This document shows positions 16,123-24,094 of a stretch of 64,000 nucleotides of DNA, one piece after another. A program made the position numbers and the translations under genes. The notes beneath the pieces are model-generated. The model did no database searches. It had not been told where the DNA came from and saw only the letters and a list, made by a program, of their open reading frames with translations. The DNA is from Tessaracoccus oleiagri. Its GTDB lineage: Bacteria; Actinomycetota; Actinomycetes; Propionibacteriales; Propionibacteriaceae. Within the stretch, counting starts at the first letter, position 1, and each line of letters starts with the position of its first letter. The stretch spans positions 372,001-436,000 of the forward strand of contig NZ_FNGP01000002.1 in NCBI RefSeq assembly GCF_900103275.1, in the 5' to 3' direction.

Positions 16123-17547
16123 ATGAGTGACAGCAACACCAACCGCCGCGACCCGTTCTCCGAGGCCTTCAAGAAGTTCATCGTCTCGGACTGGGCCCCG
16201 TACTCCAGCGAACTACCGGCGAGGCTGCCGGCCGCGGAGTGGGCCGCGAAGCGCCGCGAGCGGATCAGCGAGCTGCACCCGGGCGCGACGCTGGTGTTCC
16301 CCGCCGGTCCGCTGAAGGTCCGCTCGAACGACACCGACTACCGCTTCCGCCCGCACACCGCGTTCGCCTACTTCACCGGCCTCGGCGAGGACCGCGAGCC
16401 GGACGCAGCGCTGGTGGTCGCCGACGGTGAGCCGCTGCTGTTCTTCCGGCCGCGCGCCCCGCGCACCGACCGCGAGTTCTACGCCGACGCCCGCTACGGC
16501 GAGATGTGGGTGGGCCAGCGCGACTCGCTCGACGAGATGTCGAGCGCCGTCGGGTTCGAGTGCCGCGACATCCGCGGCCTCGAGGAGTTCCTCACCGGCC
16601 GCGGGGACATCGTCGTGATCCGCGACGTGGACCCCGCCGTCACCGAGCTGGTCGACAGGGTGCGCGGCGGGTCGAGCGACGACGACGCCGCGCTGGCGCG
16701 CAACGCCTCCACCCTGCGCTTCACCAAGGACGAGTTCGAGGTCGGCGAGATGGGCCGCGCCATCGCCGCGACGAAGGTGGGCTTCGAGGCCGTCATCCGC
16801 GAGCTGCCGAAGGCGGTCGCGGGAGGCCGCGGCGAGCGCTGGGTCGAGGGCATCTTCGCGCTGCACGCCCGCCACCTCGGCAACGCCGTGGGCTACGACA
16901 CGATCGCGGCGAGCGGCGACCACGCCAACACGCTGCACTGGATCCGCAACGACGGGGAACTCCGCGACGGCGACCTCCTCCTGATGGACGCCGGGGTGGA
17001 GGTCAACTCCCTCTACACCGCCGACATCACCCGCACGCTGCCCATCGGCGGCAGGTTCACCGATGCGCAGCGCCGCGTCTACGACGCGGTGTACCGCGCC
17101 CAGGAGGCGGGCATCGCGGCCGCCCGCGCCGGCGAGCCGTTCAAGAACGTGCACGCCGCGGCGATCCGGGTGGTGGCGGAGTTCTGCGACGAGCTCGGCA
17201 TCCTGCCGGTGAGCGTCGACGAGTCGGTGTCGGAGGACGGCGGGCACCACCGGCGCTGGATGGTGCACGGCACGTCGCACCACCTCGGACTCGACGTGCA
17301 CGACTGCGCGCAGGCCTCGCGGGAGGACTACCGCGAGGGCGACCTGCGGGCGGACATGATCATCACCGTCGAGCCCGGCATCTACTTCAAGTCCACCGAC
17401 CTGCTGGTGCCCGAGGAGTACCGCGGCATCGGGATCCGCATCGAGGACGACATCCTCGTCACCGACGGTGACCCGATCAACCTGAGCGACGCCCTGCCCC
17501 GCACCGCCGACGAGGTCGAGGCCTGGATCGCCGACCTCCAGGCCTGA
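16123..17547 (+). CDS. Xaa-Pro aminopeptidase (M24B, aminopeptidase P)
   Basis: This 474-residue cytoplasmic metallopeptidase removes N-terminal residues preceding proline. An N-terminal AMP_N domain (residues about 40-170) is followed by the pita-bread catalytic domain. The five metal ligands are visible in LLLMDAGVE, YTADITRT, HGTSHHLGLDVHD, ITVEPGIYF and IRIEDDILVT. The ATG at 16123 was chosen over upstream in-frame starts because those would translate the tandem repeats, and because TAGACT lies 7 bases upstream. It converges on an alpha/beta hydrolase gene. Confidence 0.95.
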   Translation: MSDSNTNRRDPFSEAFKKFIVSDWAPYSSELPARLPAAEWAAKRRERISELHPGATLVFPAGPLKVRSNDTDYRFRPHTAFAYFTGLGEDREPDAALVVADGEPLLFFRPRAPRTDREFYADARYGEMWVGQRDSLDEMSSAVGFECRDIRGLEEFLTGRGDIVVIRDVDPAVTELVDRVRGGSSDDDAALARNASTLRFTKDEFEVGEMGRAIAATKVGFEAVIRELPKAVAGGRGERWVEGIFALHARHLGNAVGYDTIAASGDHANTLHWIRNDGELRDGDLLLMDAGVEVNSLYTADITRTLPIGGRFTDAQRRVYDAVYRAQEAGIAAARAGEPFKNVHAAAIRVVAEFCDELGILPVSVDESVSEDGGHHRRWMVHGTSHHLGLDVHDCAQASREDYREGDLRADMIITVEPGIYFKSTDLLVPEEYRGIGIRIEDDILVTDGDPINLSDALPRTADEVEAWIADLQA

Positions 17548-17553
17548 CCCCGG

Positions 17554-18393
17554 TCAGACGACGGGGTTGCCGTCGGTGATGTCGTAGACGGACCAGCGCG
17601 GCTGCTCCACCCTGCGGATGAACCCGCGGACGAGGTCCGCCACGGTGCCGGGCGCGGAGACCGTCACCTGGTGGGCGACGTCGTGGACGATGCGCAGGTC
17701 GGCGTTCGGCGCCGACGTCGCGACGAGCTCGACGTCGGCCATCGGCGTCGACTTGTCCTTGTCCCCCACCACCAGCAGCATCGGGGTGAGGATCTTGTCG
17801 AGGTCACCGCGGATGTCGTGCTCGGACAGGGCGCGGCACAGCTGGGCGTAGGAGTGGTCGTCGGAGGCGGCCAGACCCTCCATGATCGCCGCGACCTTCC
17901 CCGGTTCGGCCGCGATGAAGTCGGGCGTGAACCAGCGCATCCGGGTCTCCTCGACGAGCGACACCGTGCCGTTGGCCTCCACTCGCTCCGCGCGCTCGAG
18001 CCAGCCCTCCTTGGTGCCGACGGTGGCCGCCGACGAGACGACGACGACGCCGTCGAAGGTGTCGCTGTGGTCGCGGGCGAGGTAGAGCCCGAGCGCGCCG
18101 GACAACGAGAGCCCGGCGTAGTAGGTGGGCAGGTCGGCGCGCTGCTGGCGGACGGCCTTCGCGACGTCGGCCAGTCGGTCGGCGAGCCCCTCCATGGACG
18201 GCTCCACCTCGTCGTCCCAGTCGGGCGCGACGCCCTGGCCGGGGAGGTACGCGTAGACGATCAGCGCGTCCTTGGCGAGGTGGCCCGCCACCTGCCCCCA
18301 CTGGTGGGCGGTGTCGCCCCCGAGGCTGCCGCTCAGGACGAGGATGCGCTTGGCGTCGACTTCGGGGTTGTACAGGTGCCACGTGAGTTCCAT
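17554..18393 (-). CDS. Alpha/beta hydrolase, possibly 3-oxoadipate enol-lactonase-like
   Basis: This 279-residue alpha/beta-hydrolase fold protein is cytoplasmic and has no signal peptide. The nucleophile elbow is GLSLSG near residue 96, an acid residue lies in VVGDKDKST and the catalytic His in VHDVAHQVTV, so the triad is complete. Overall resemblance is to PcaD-type enol-lactonases, but no other beta-ketoadipate gene is near, so the substrate is unknown. TAGGTT lies 6 bases before the ATG, suggesting a leaderless transcript. The unusual stretch LSGSLGGDTAHQW forms the oxyanion region. Confidence 0.8.
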   Translation of the reverse strand: MELTWHLYNPEVDAKRILVLSGSLGGDTAHQWGQVAGHLAKDALIVYAYLPGQGVAPDWDDEVEPSMEGLADRLADVAKAVRQQRADLPTYYAGLSLSGALGLYLARDHSDTFDGVVVVSSAATVGTKEGWLERAERVEANGTVSLVEETRMRWFTPDFIAAEPGKVAAIMEGLAASDDHSYAQLCRALSEHDIRGDLDKILTPMLLVVGDKDKSTPMADVELVATSAPNADLRIVHDVAHQVTVSAPGTVADLVRGFIRRVEQPRWSVYDITDGNPVV

Positions 18394-18399
18394 GACCCA

Positions 18400-18405
18400 A
18401 ACCTA
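18400..18405 (-). promoter_or_regulatory. -10 element (TAGGTT) of the hydrolase gene, leaderless type
   Basis: TAGGTT ends 6 bases before the ATG on the minus strand. There is no ribosome-binding site. Confidence 0.55.
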
Positions 18406-18525
18406 CTAAGCGGCGGCGGCACCGGGACCGGTGGGCGGCATTTCGCTGAGCCACCCCGCCGTCGAATAAGTCCAAAAACCATGTAATAATTGCGGGACGT
18501 TCCACTACCCGTAAATGGAGAGCCA
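18406..18525 (+). promoter_or_regulatory. Promoter region of the nitrite-reduction cassette
   Basis: This 120-base gap becomes AT-rich toward the gene. TAATAAT (18484-18490) preceded by TG is the best -10 candidate. A 14-base inverted repeat CACCGGGACCGGTG (18420-18433) lies upstream and could be an operator. I do not see a canonical FNR box (TTGAT-N4-ATCAA). GGAGAG (18517-18522) precedes the ATG at 18526. Confidence 0.4.
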
Positions 18526-18813
18526 ATGACGACCGAACTGCCCATCGCCGAGAAGAGCAGCCACGCCTGCAACTGCGGACACGACCACGAGGCGCAGATC
18601 CCGACGCTCGACGCGCGCGAGATCCCCCACGCCCTCCGCCACGCCACGATCCTGGGCGCCGTCGCATCGCTCGGCAAGGGCTCGTCGATGGCCCTGATCG
18701 CCCCGCACAACCCGCTGCCGCTGCTCGGCCAGATCCGCGACGCCCATGGCGACTCGATCGACATCTCGTACCTGTCGGAGGAGCCCTGGACGCTGAAGTT
18801 CACGCGCGTCTGA
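18526..18813 (+). CDS. DUF2249 domain protein of the nitrite-reduction cassette
   Basis: This 95-residue DUF2249 protein has a Cys/His-rich N-terminus (HACNCGHDHE, residues 13-22) that may bind a metal. The family core follows: LDAREIPHALRHATILGAVASL, then LIAPHNPLPLLGQI and the C-terminal WTLKFTRV. DUF2249 proteins often occur beside nitric oxide and denitrification genes, but their biochemical function is not established. It is coupled to the next gene by a 1-base overlap (TGATG), which points to a role in the same process. The ATG was preferred over an upstream TTG because GGAGAG precedes it. Confidence 0.85.
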   Translation: MTTELPIAEKSSHACNCGHDHEAQIPTLDAREIPHALRHATILGAVASLGKGSSMALIAPHNPLPLLGQIRDAHGDSIDISYLSEEPWTLKFTRV

Positions 18814-19919
18814 TGCACCGCACCCCGAGCGCCAGGACGCGGCCCGCCACCAGTTGGCGGGTCGCGTTCCTGGCGTTGGGCGGGGTGTCGCTGCTCGCGG
18901 GGCTCAACGCCGCCCTGCTCCTGGTCGGCGTCTGGGCGCCGGTCACCTCGTCGCACCTCCCCGGCTCCCACGGCCTGATCATGACGCTCGGCTTCATGGG
19001 CACCGTCATCGCCCTCGAGCGCGCGCAGGCGCTGCGCCAGGGCTGGGCGTACCTGGCCCCCGGCACGCTGGGCGCCGGCGGCATCGTCATGGCGCTCGGC
19101 CACACCTGGCTCGGCGCCATGCTGCTCGCCGAGGGCGCGCTGTTCTTCGTCCTCGTCTACCTCGCGCTCTGGCGACGCGCGCCGCTGCCGCTGGTCGCCG
19201 TCCAGGTCATGTCGGCCCTCATGGCGTTCTCGGCGGCGGCCCTGGCGCTCGTCGCCCCGATCGCCGACCTGATCCCCGTGCTCGCGGCGTTCATCGTCCT
19301 CACCATCGCCGCCGAACGGGCCGAACTCGCGCAGCTCACCATGGGCCGACGCGCCATCCCGCTCCTCGTCGGCTTCGCGGCGGCGCTGACGCTCGCCACC
19401 GTCGCCCATCTCCTGTGGCCCGGCGTCGGCTCACGCGCCTTCGGCCTGGTGCAGGCGCTCATCGCCCTCTGGCTGCTGCGCGACGACGTCCCCCGCCGCA
19501 TGGTGCGCGCCGATGGGCTGCGCCGGTACAACGCCGTCGCGTTGCTGTTCGGCTACTTCTGGCTGCTGGTGGGAGGCGCGACGTGGCTGCTCACCGGCGG
19601 GCACGCCGGCACCCCCGCGTACGACGTCGTCATCCACACGACCTTCCTCGGGTTCGGGGTGTCGATGATCATGGCGCACGCGCCCATCATCTTCCCGACG
19701 GTGCTCGGCCGCCCCCTGCCCTACCGGCCCTACTTCTACGTCCCGCTGCTCGCCCTGCACGCGGGGCTCGCCGTCAGGGTGGCCGGCGACTTCCTCGGCC
19801 AGGGGCCGGTGTGGCAGGTTGGCTCCGTCATCACCGTCCTCGCCATGCTGTTGTTCGTGATCGCCTCGGTGATGGCGGTCGTCACCCATCGAGACCCCCG
19901 GAAAGCAGTGTCCGCATGA
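18813..19919 (+). CDS. Polytopic membrane protein, NnrS-like
   Basis: This 368-residue membrane protein has about 12 hydrophobic segments and little outside the bilayer. Histidines sit in helices in HLPGSHGLIMTLGFMGTVIA, HTTFLGFGVSMIMAHAPIIF and LLALHAGLAVR, a pattern like the heme-binding NnrS family linked to nitric oxide tolerance. It lies between a DUF2249 gene and NirK with 1-base and 4-base overlaps, so it is made with them. A role in nitric oxide handling or electron transfer to NirK is inferred; family assignment by motif only. Confidence 0.7.
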   Translation: MHRTPSARTRPATSWRVAFLALGGVSLLAGLNAALLLVGVWAPVTSSHLPGSHGLIMTLGFMGTVIALERAQALRQGWAYLAPGTLGAGGIVMALGHTWLGAMLLAEGALFFVLVYLALWRRAPLPLVAVQVMSALMAFSAAALALVAPIADLIPVLAAFIVLTIAAERAELAQLTMGRRAIPLLVGFAAALTLATVAHLLWPGVGSRAFGLVQALIALWLLRDDVPRRMVRADGLRRYNAVALLFGYFWLLVGGATWLLTGGHAGTPAYDVVIHTTFLGFGVSMIMAHAPIIFPTVLGRPLPYRPYFYVPLLALHAGLAVRVAGDFLGQGPVWQVGSVITVLAMLLFVIASVMAVVTHRDPRKAVSA

Positions 19920-22546
19920 CCACCCTCAGTACGCCGCCGGCCCGCCCCACCACGGCCAAGCCGCGCAAGCTGCGCGACTTCGTCGCGCTCGGCTGGCTGG
20001 CCGTCCTGCTCGTGGTGGTGCTGACCCACCAGTGGGTCCCCGCCTCGTCGTGGCTCATGATCCACCTGGTCCTGCTGGGCGCGCTGACGCACTCGGCCCT
20101 GGTCTGGAGCGAGCACTTCGCCCACACCCTGCTGCGCACCTCCCTCGACGACGACGGCCGGCGCCGCCAGGACGTCCGGATCGCGCTGCTGGGCATCGGC
20201 TCCCTGGGCGTCTTCATCGGCTACCCGTGGGGCCAGTGGTGGCTGGTGCTGGTGGGCGTGCTGCTCGTCGCGGCCTCGGTGCTGTGGCACGCGGTGCACC
20301 TCTACCGCCAGCTGAAGGGCTCGCTGCCCAACCGCTTCCGCGTCGTGTCGCGCTACTACATCGCCGCCGCCCTCATGCTGCCCGTCGGCTCCGGTTTCGG
20401 GGCGACGCTGGCGTTCGGCCTGGCGGAGCCCTGGTACGGCCGTTTCCTCATCGCGCACATGGCCGTCAACCTGCTCGGCTGGATCGGGCTCACCGTCACC
20501 GGCACGCTCGTCACGTTCTGGCCGACGATGGTGCGCGCCCGCATGGACGACCGGGCGGAGCTCCTGGCGCGGCAGGCGCTGCCGCTGTTCGTCGCGGGCA
20601 TCGCGGTCCTCACCGGCGGCGCGCTGGTGGGCTCCCAGTGGGTGGCGCTCGCCGGGCTCGGGCTCTACGTCGCCGCCCTCGTCTGGTGGGGCCGGGCGCT
20701 GTGGGCACCGGTGCGGGCGAAGGGCATCCGCGAGTTCGCGCCGGCGTCCGTGGGGATCGCCATGGTCTGGGCTTCCGTCGGCCTGGTGTGGGTCGGGTAC
20801 GTACTCGCCACGGCGGACACCTGGGCGGACGTGACGGTCGCGCTCCCCACGATCGGCGGCGTCTTCGCGGCCGGGTTCGGGGCCCAGCTGCTGTTCGGCG
20901 CCCTCACCTACCTCGTCCCGTCGGTCATGGGCGGCGGCCCGTCCGTCGTCCGCGCCGGCCAGTCCGCCCTGCACAAGTGGACGACCTTCCGGCTCGTGGT
21001 CCCCAACCTCGCCATCGTGCTGTGGCTGCTGCCCTCCCCGTCGTGGGTCAAGGTCCTGGCCACCTCCGTCGGCGCGCTGGTGATGGCGACGTTCCTGCCA
21101 CTGCTGGTGATCGGGGCGGTCCGCTCCGCCCGCGCCCTCCGCGCGGTGCGGGCGGGCGAGAAGCCGGAACCCCCGCAGGAGTTGAGGGCCTGGACCGGCA
21201 GCGGGCTCATCGCCGGGCTTGCCGCCATCCTGCTGGCGGTCACCGCGGGCGTCGCGATCGACCCCGGCGCCGTCGGCATCGCCACGACCACCGGCCCGAG
21301 CCGGGCGGTGGCCGCGACGGGCAACGTCACCCGGGTGGAGGTCACCGTCGACGGCATGCACTTCGTGCCCAGCCGCATCGAGGTGCCGGCGGGCGACCGG
21401 CTCGTCATCGACTTCCGCAACACGGGCACCGACGTGCACGACCTCGTCGTGGGCGACGCCCGCACCCCGAGGCTCGCGCCGGGCGACTCGGCCGAGCTGG
21501 ACGCCGGCGTCATCGGCGCCGACGTCGAGGGCTACTGCTCCGTCGCCGGTCACCGCCAGATGGGGATGGTGCTCGAGGTGGTCGCCGTCGGCGGCGAGTC
21601 CACCGGCCACGACGGGCACGCCGCGGCCCCGGCCGCGGTCGGCCAGGTACCGGACGTGCCGGGCGCGGGGCTCACCGAGTTCGTCGACCCCGAACTGCCT
21701 CCCCTGACCGACGAGACCGTCCACCGGATCCGCTTGGTCGTGACCGAGGTGCCCCTGGAGGTGGCGCCCGGGATCTGGCAGACCCGCTGGACCTACAACG
21801 GCCGTTCGGTCGGGCCCACGCTGCACGGGCGCGTCGGGGACGTGTTCGAGATCACGCTCGTCAACGACGGCACCATCGGCCACTCGATCGACTTCCATGC
21901 CGGTGCGCTGGCGCCGGACCGGCCCATGCGCACCATCGCCCCCGGCGAGGAACTCGTCTACCGCTTCACCGCCGAGCGGGCCGGGGTGTGGATGTACCAC
22001 TGCTCCACCATGCCGATGAGTTCCCACATCGCCGCCGGCATGCACGGCGCCGTCGTCATCGAGCCCGAGGGCCTGCCCGAGGTGGACCACCAGTACGTCC
22101 TGGTGCAGTCGGAGGTCTACCTCGCCGGCGCCGCGGGCTCCGCGGAGGAGGCGCAGGAACTCGATGCGGCGAAGATCGCGGCCGAAACGCCCGACCGGGT
22201 CGTCTTCAACGGCATCGCCAACCAGTACGACCTCCACCCCTTCCGCGTCCGGACGGGCGAGCGGGTGCGGTTCTGGGTGCTCGCGGCCGGACCCAACCGG
22301 CCGATCGCCTTCCACGTCGTCGGCGGCCAGTTCGACACGTCGTGGACGGAGGGCAGCTACACCCTGAACCGCGGGGTGTCGCCAGACGGAGCCACCGACG
22401 GCGGCGCCCAGGTCCTGCCGCTCCTGGCCGCCCAGGGCGGCTTCGTCGAGCTGACGTTCCCCGAGCCTGGGCACTACCCGGTGGTCAACCACGTCATGCT
22501 CGACGCCGAGCGCGGGGCGCACGGCATCGTCGAGGTCACGGACTGA
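19916..22546 (+). CDS. nirK: Membrane-anchored copper nitrite reductase with NnrS-like domain and extra N-terminal cupredoxin
   Basis: This is an 876-residue three-part protein. Residues about 25-450 form 12-13 membrane helices with His-rich motifs (HLVLLGALTHSALVWSEHF). Residues about 465-565 are a single cupredoxin with a blue-copper-like GYCSVAGHRQMGM motif. Residues about 580-876 are a two-domain NirK. Compared with Alcaligenes NirK, all ligands are present: type 1 copper H656, C696, H704, M709; type 2 copper H661, H695, H859; catalytic D659 and H800. The enzyme should reduce nitrite to nitric oxide outside the membrane, with the extra cupredoxin relaying electrons from the membrane part. 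NirK is normally a soluble protein of about 340-380 residues. Confidence 0.92.
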   Translation: MTTLSTPPARPTTAKPRKLRDFVALGWLAVLLVVVLTHQWVPASSWLMIHLVLLGALTHSALVWSEHFAHTLLRTSLDDDGRRRQDVRIALLGIGSLGVFIGYPWGQWWLVLVGVLLVAASVLWHAVHLYRQLKGSLPNRFRVVSRYYIAAALMLPVGSGFGATLAFGLAEPWYGRFLIAHMAVNLLGWIGLTVTGTLVTFWPTMVRARMDDRAELLARQALPLFVAGIAVLTGGALVGSQWVALAGLGLYVAALVWWGRALWAPVRAKGIREFAPASVGIAMVWASVGLVWVGYVLATADTWADVTVALPTIGGVFAAGFGAQLLFGALTYLVPSVMGGGPSVVRAGQSALHKWTTFRLVVPNLAIVLWLLPSPSWVKVLATSVGALVMATFLPLLVIGAVRSARALRAVRAGEKPEPPQELRAWTGSGLIAGLAAILLAVTAGVAIDPGAVGIATTTGPSRAVAATGNVTRVEVTVDGMHFVPSRIEVPAGDRLVIDFRNTGTDVHDLVVGDARTPRLAPGDSAELDAGVIGADVEGYCSVAGHRQMGMVLEVVAVGGESTGHDGHAAAPAAVGQVPDVPGAGLTEFVDPELPPLTDETVHRIRLVVTEVPLEVAPGIWQTRWTYNGRSVGPTLHGRVGDVFEITLVNDGTIGHSIDFHAGALAPDRPMRTIAPGEELVYRFTAERAGVWMYHCSTMPMSSHIAAGMHGAVVIEPEGLPEVDHQYVLVQSEVYLAGAAGSAEEAQELDAAKIAAETPDRVVFNGIANQYDLHPFRVRTGERVRFWVLAAGPNRPIAFHVVGGQFDTSWTEGSYTLNRGVSPDGATDGGAQVLPLLAAQGGFVELTFPEPGHYPVVNHVMLDAERGAHGIVEVTD

Positions 22547-22553
22547 CCGCGAG

Positions 22554-22559
22554 TAGGGT
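22554..22559 (+). promoter_or_regulatory. -10 element (TAGGGT) of the FKBP gene, leaderless type
   Basis: TAGGGT ends 7 bases before the ATG at 22567, in the 20-base gap after nirK. It gives the FKBP gene its own start of transcription. Confidence 0.6.
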
Positions 22560-22566
22560 GGGGCGC

Positions 22567-22935
22567 ATGAAAAAGCCAGTGGTTGAAATCCCCGACACCG
22601 ACGCCCCCGCCGACCTCCAGCTCGACGACCTCACCGTCGGCGACGGCCCGGAGGCCAAGCCGGGCCAGCGCGTCCAGGTGCACTACGTCGGCGTCGCCTG
22701 GAGCGACAAGAAGCAGTTCGACGCGTCCTACGACCGGGGCGAGCCGCTGACGTTCGTCCTCGGCGCCGGCCAGGTCATCCAGGGCTGGGACCAGGGCATC
22801 GCCGGCATGAAGGTGGGCGGCCGTCGTCGCATCACAATCCCGCCGCAGCTCGGCTACGGCCAGCGCGGCGCCGGCGGCGTGATCAAGCCCAACGAGACGC
22901 TCGTCTTCGTGTGCGACCTGGTGGGCGTCGCCTGA
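22567..22935 (+). CDS. FKBP-type peptidyl-prolyl cis-trans isomerase
   Basis: This 122-residue single-domain FKBP catalyses isomerisation of X-Pro bonds during protein folding. The active-site residues are recognisable in VQVHYVGVAW, FDASYDRGEPLTFVLGAGQVIQGWD, GMKVGGRRRITIPPQLGYG and TLVFVCDLVGV. There is no signal peptide, so it is cytoplasmic. It follows nirK closely but has its own leaderless-type promoter. It converges on a methyltransferase gene with a single base between the stop codons. Confidence 0.95.
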   Translation: MKKPVVEIPDTDAPADLQLDDLTVGDGPEAKPGQRVQVHYVGVAWSDKKQFDASYDRGEPLTFVLGAGQVIQGWDQGIAGMKVGGRRRITIPPQLGYGQRGAGGVIKPNETLVFVCDLVGVA

Positions 22936-22936
22936 C

Positions 22937-23551
22937 CTAGCCCCTCGAGCGCAGACCGATCGCCTGCACGACGGAACTCAGTCCGTTGTGCAGGCGACCT
23001 TCGTTCAGGCGCCGCTCCACCAGGCGCACGTCGAGCTCCCAGCCCTCGCTCCAGTCGTCCTGCACCTGCGCGCGGGTCACCAACAGCGCGGGGTCCTTCG
23101 GCCCGCCGGTGCCGAACGCCGGCTGGGCACGGGTGTACGCCTCGAGCAGCAGGACTCCCCCGGCGCGCGTCTGGGCGGTGAGCGTACGGGCGACGGCGTG
23201 CCCGAGCTCGGCGGGCAGGTGGCAGAAGATGCTCACCACGGCGTCCCACGGCCTCACCGGGGCCGGATGGTGGACGTAGTCGGCGAGGTCGACGTGCCAG
23301 GTCTCGACCGCCACCCCGCGGCGCCGCGCGAGCGCCTCGGCCTTCGCCAAGCCCGCCGCGGACTGGTCGAGGCTCACGACGTCGTGGCCCAGCCCCGCGA
23401 GGAAGACGCCGTTGCGGCCCTCCCCGTCGCCCACGCACAGCAGCCTCGACCGCGGCCTCAACAGCTTGGCGTGCTCGCGCAGGAAGTCGTTGGGTTCCTC
23501 GCCGTAGACGTAGCCCTCGGCGGCGAACCGCGCGTCCCAGTCGACGGTCAC
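22937..23551 (-). CDS. Class I SAM-dependent methyltransferase, TehB-like
   Basis: This 204-residue Rossmann-fold methyltransferase has SAM motif I LLCVGDGEGRNGVFLAGLG at about residues 38-56, an acidic residue in VVSLDQS and the motif IV region AVVSIFCHLP. The N-terminal WDARFAAEGYVYGEEPNDFL is typical of the TehB/thiopurine-like group that methylates tellurite, small thiols or unknown acceptors. The GTG start overlaps the stop of the upstream YflT gene by 3 bases (GTGA), so the two are coupled. Substrate unknown. Confidence 0.85.
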   Translation of the reverse strand: MTVDWDARFAAEGYVYGEEPNDFLREHAKLLRPRSRLLCVGDGEGRNGVFLAGLGHDVVSLDQSAAGLAKAEALARRRGVAVETWHVDLADYVHHPAPVRPWDAVVSIFCHLPAELGHAVARTLTAQTRAGGVLLLEAYTRAQPAFGTGGPKDPALLVTRAQVQDDWSEGWELDVRLVERRLNEGRLHNGLSSVVQAIGLRSRG

Positions 23552-24036
23552 GAGAACAGGCCGGAGCGGTAGCCGGGCATCGTCGCGAGCAGTTCGCGCG
23601 CCTGCTGGGCAACCTTGTGCTCGACGAGGACCTCGAAGTTCGTGGCCACCGTGTCCCGCATCGACTCGAACTCCCGCTTGCCGCCGGCCAGCGAACGCCC
23701 CAGCCCGGCCGTGACGACGCCGGTGAAGACGCCGATCGCGAGGCCGAGCAGCAGCATGAGGAGCGGGTTGTCGCCGCCGACGAACAGCAGCAGCATGAGC
23801 CCCATCAGGAAGCCCGTCCCGATCCCGGACAGGGCCCCGCGGCCGAGGACCCGCGGCCACGTCCTGGGCGCGATGACGCGCTCGACGAGCTTCAGGTTGG
23901 TGCCGACGATCATGAGGTTCTCGACGGGGAACTTCCGCTCGACGAGGAAGTCGACGGCCTTCTGGGCGTCCTCGTACGCGCCGAACTCGCCCAGCGACTG
24001 CGGGTAGTTCAGCTGGAAACGGTCCTTCAAACCCAT
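23548..24036 (-). CDS. YflT-domain (general stress protein 17M-like) membrane protein
   Basis: In this 162-residue protein, residues about 18-55 match the YflT/GSP17M domain (FGAYEDAQKAVDFLVERKFPVENLMIVGTNL). A hairpin of two membrane segments rich in glycine follows (about 70-115), then a cytoplasmic tail with VATNFEVLVEHKVAQQARELL. YflT proteins are induced by general stress in Bacillus; their molecular role is unknown. The start is fixed by AAGGAGG about 8 bases upstream. It is divergent from the MgtE-N/CBS gene, sharing a region that contains a strong palindrome, and coupled to the methyltransferase downstream. Confidence 0.8.
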   Translation of the reverse strand: MGLKDRFQLNYPQSLGEFGAYEDAQKAVDFLVERKFPVENLMIVGTNLKLVERVIAPRTWPRVLGRGALSGIGTGFLMGLMLLLFVGGDNPLLMLLLGLAIGVFTGVVTAGLGRSLAGGKREFESMRDTVATNFEVLVEHKVAQQARELLATMPGYRSGLFS

Positions 24037-24060
24037 CCATTCCTCCTTCGGTGCCTCCAA

Positions 24061-24079
24061 GGCTACCCGTCGGGTAGCC
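24061..24079. promoter_or_regulatory. Palindromic operator-like site between divergent genes
   Basis: The perfect inverted repeat GGCTACCCGTCGGGTAGCC has 9-base arms and a 1-base centre. It ends 2 bases before the -10 hexamer of the MgtE-N/CBS gene (24082) and lies 24 bases upstream of the YflT start. It therefore covers the spacer and -35 region and could bind a dimeric regulator. Confidence 0.55.
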
Positions 24080-24081
24080 GG

Positions 24082-24087
24082 TACATT
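24082..24087 (+). promoter_or_regulatory. -10 element (TACATT) of the MgtE-N/CBS gene, leaderless type
   Basis: TACATT ends 7 bases before the ATG at 24095. No Shine-Dalgarno is present. Confidence 0.65.
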
Positions 24088-24094
24088 TGTGCGC

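Noticed and set aside
19916-22546. Laccase or bilirubin-oxidase-type multicopper oxidase instead of NirK
   Set aside because: The type 2 copper and catalytic residues align with NirK (IDFH, YHC, VNH) and the trinuclear-cluster HCH motif of laccases is missing.
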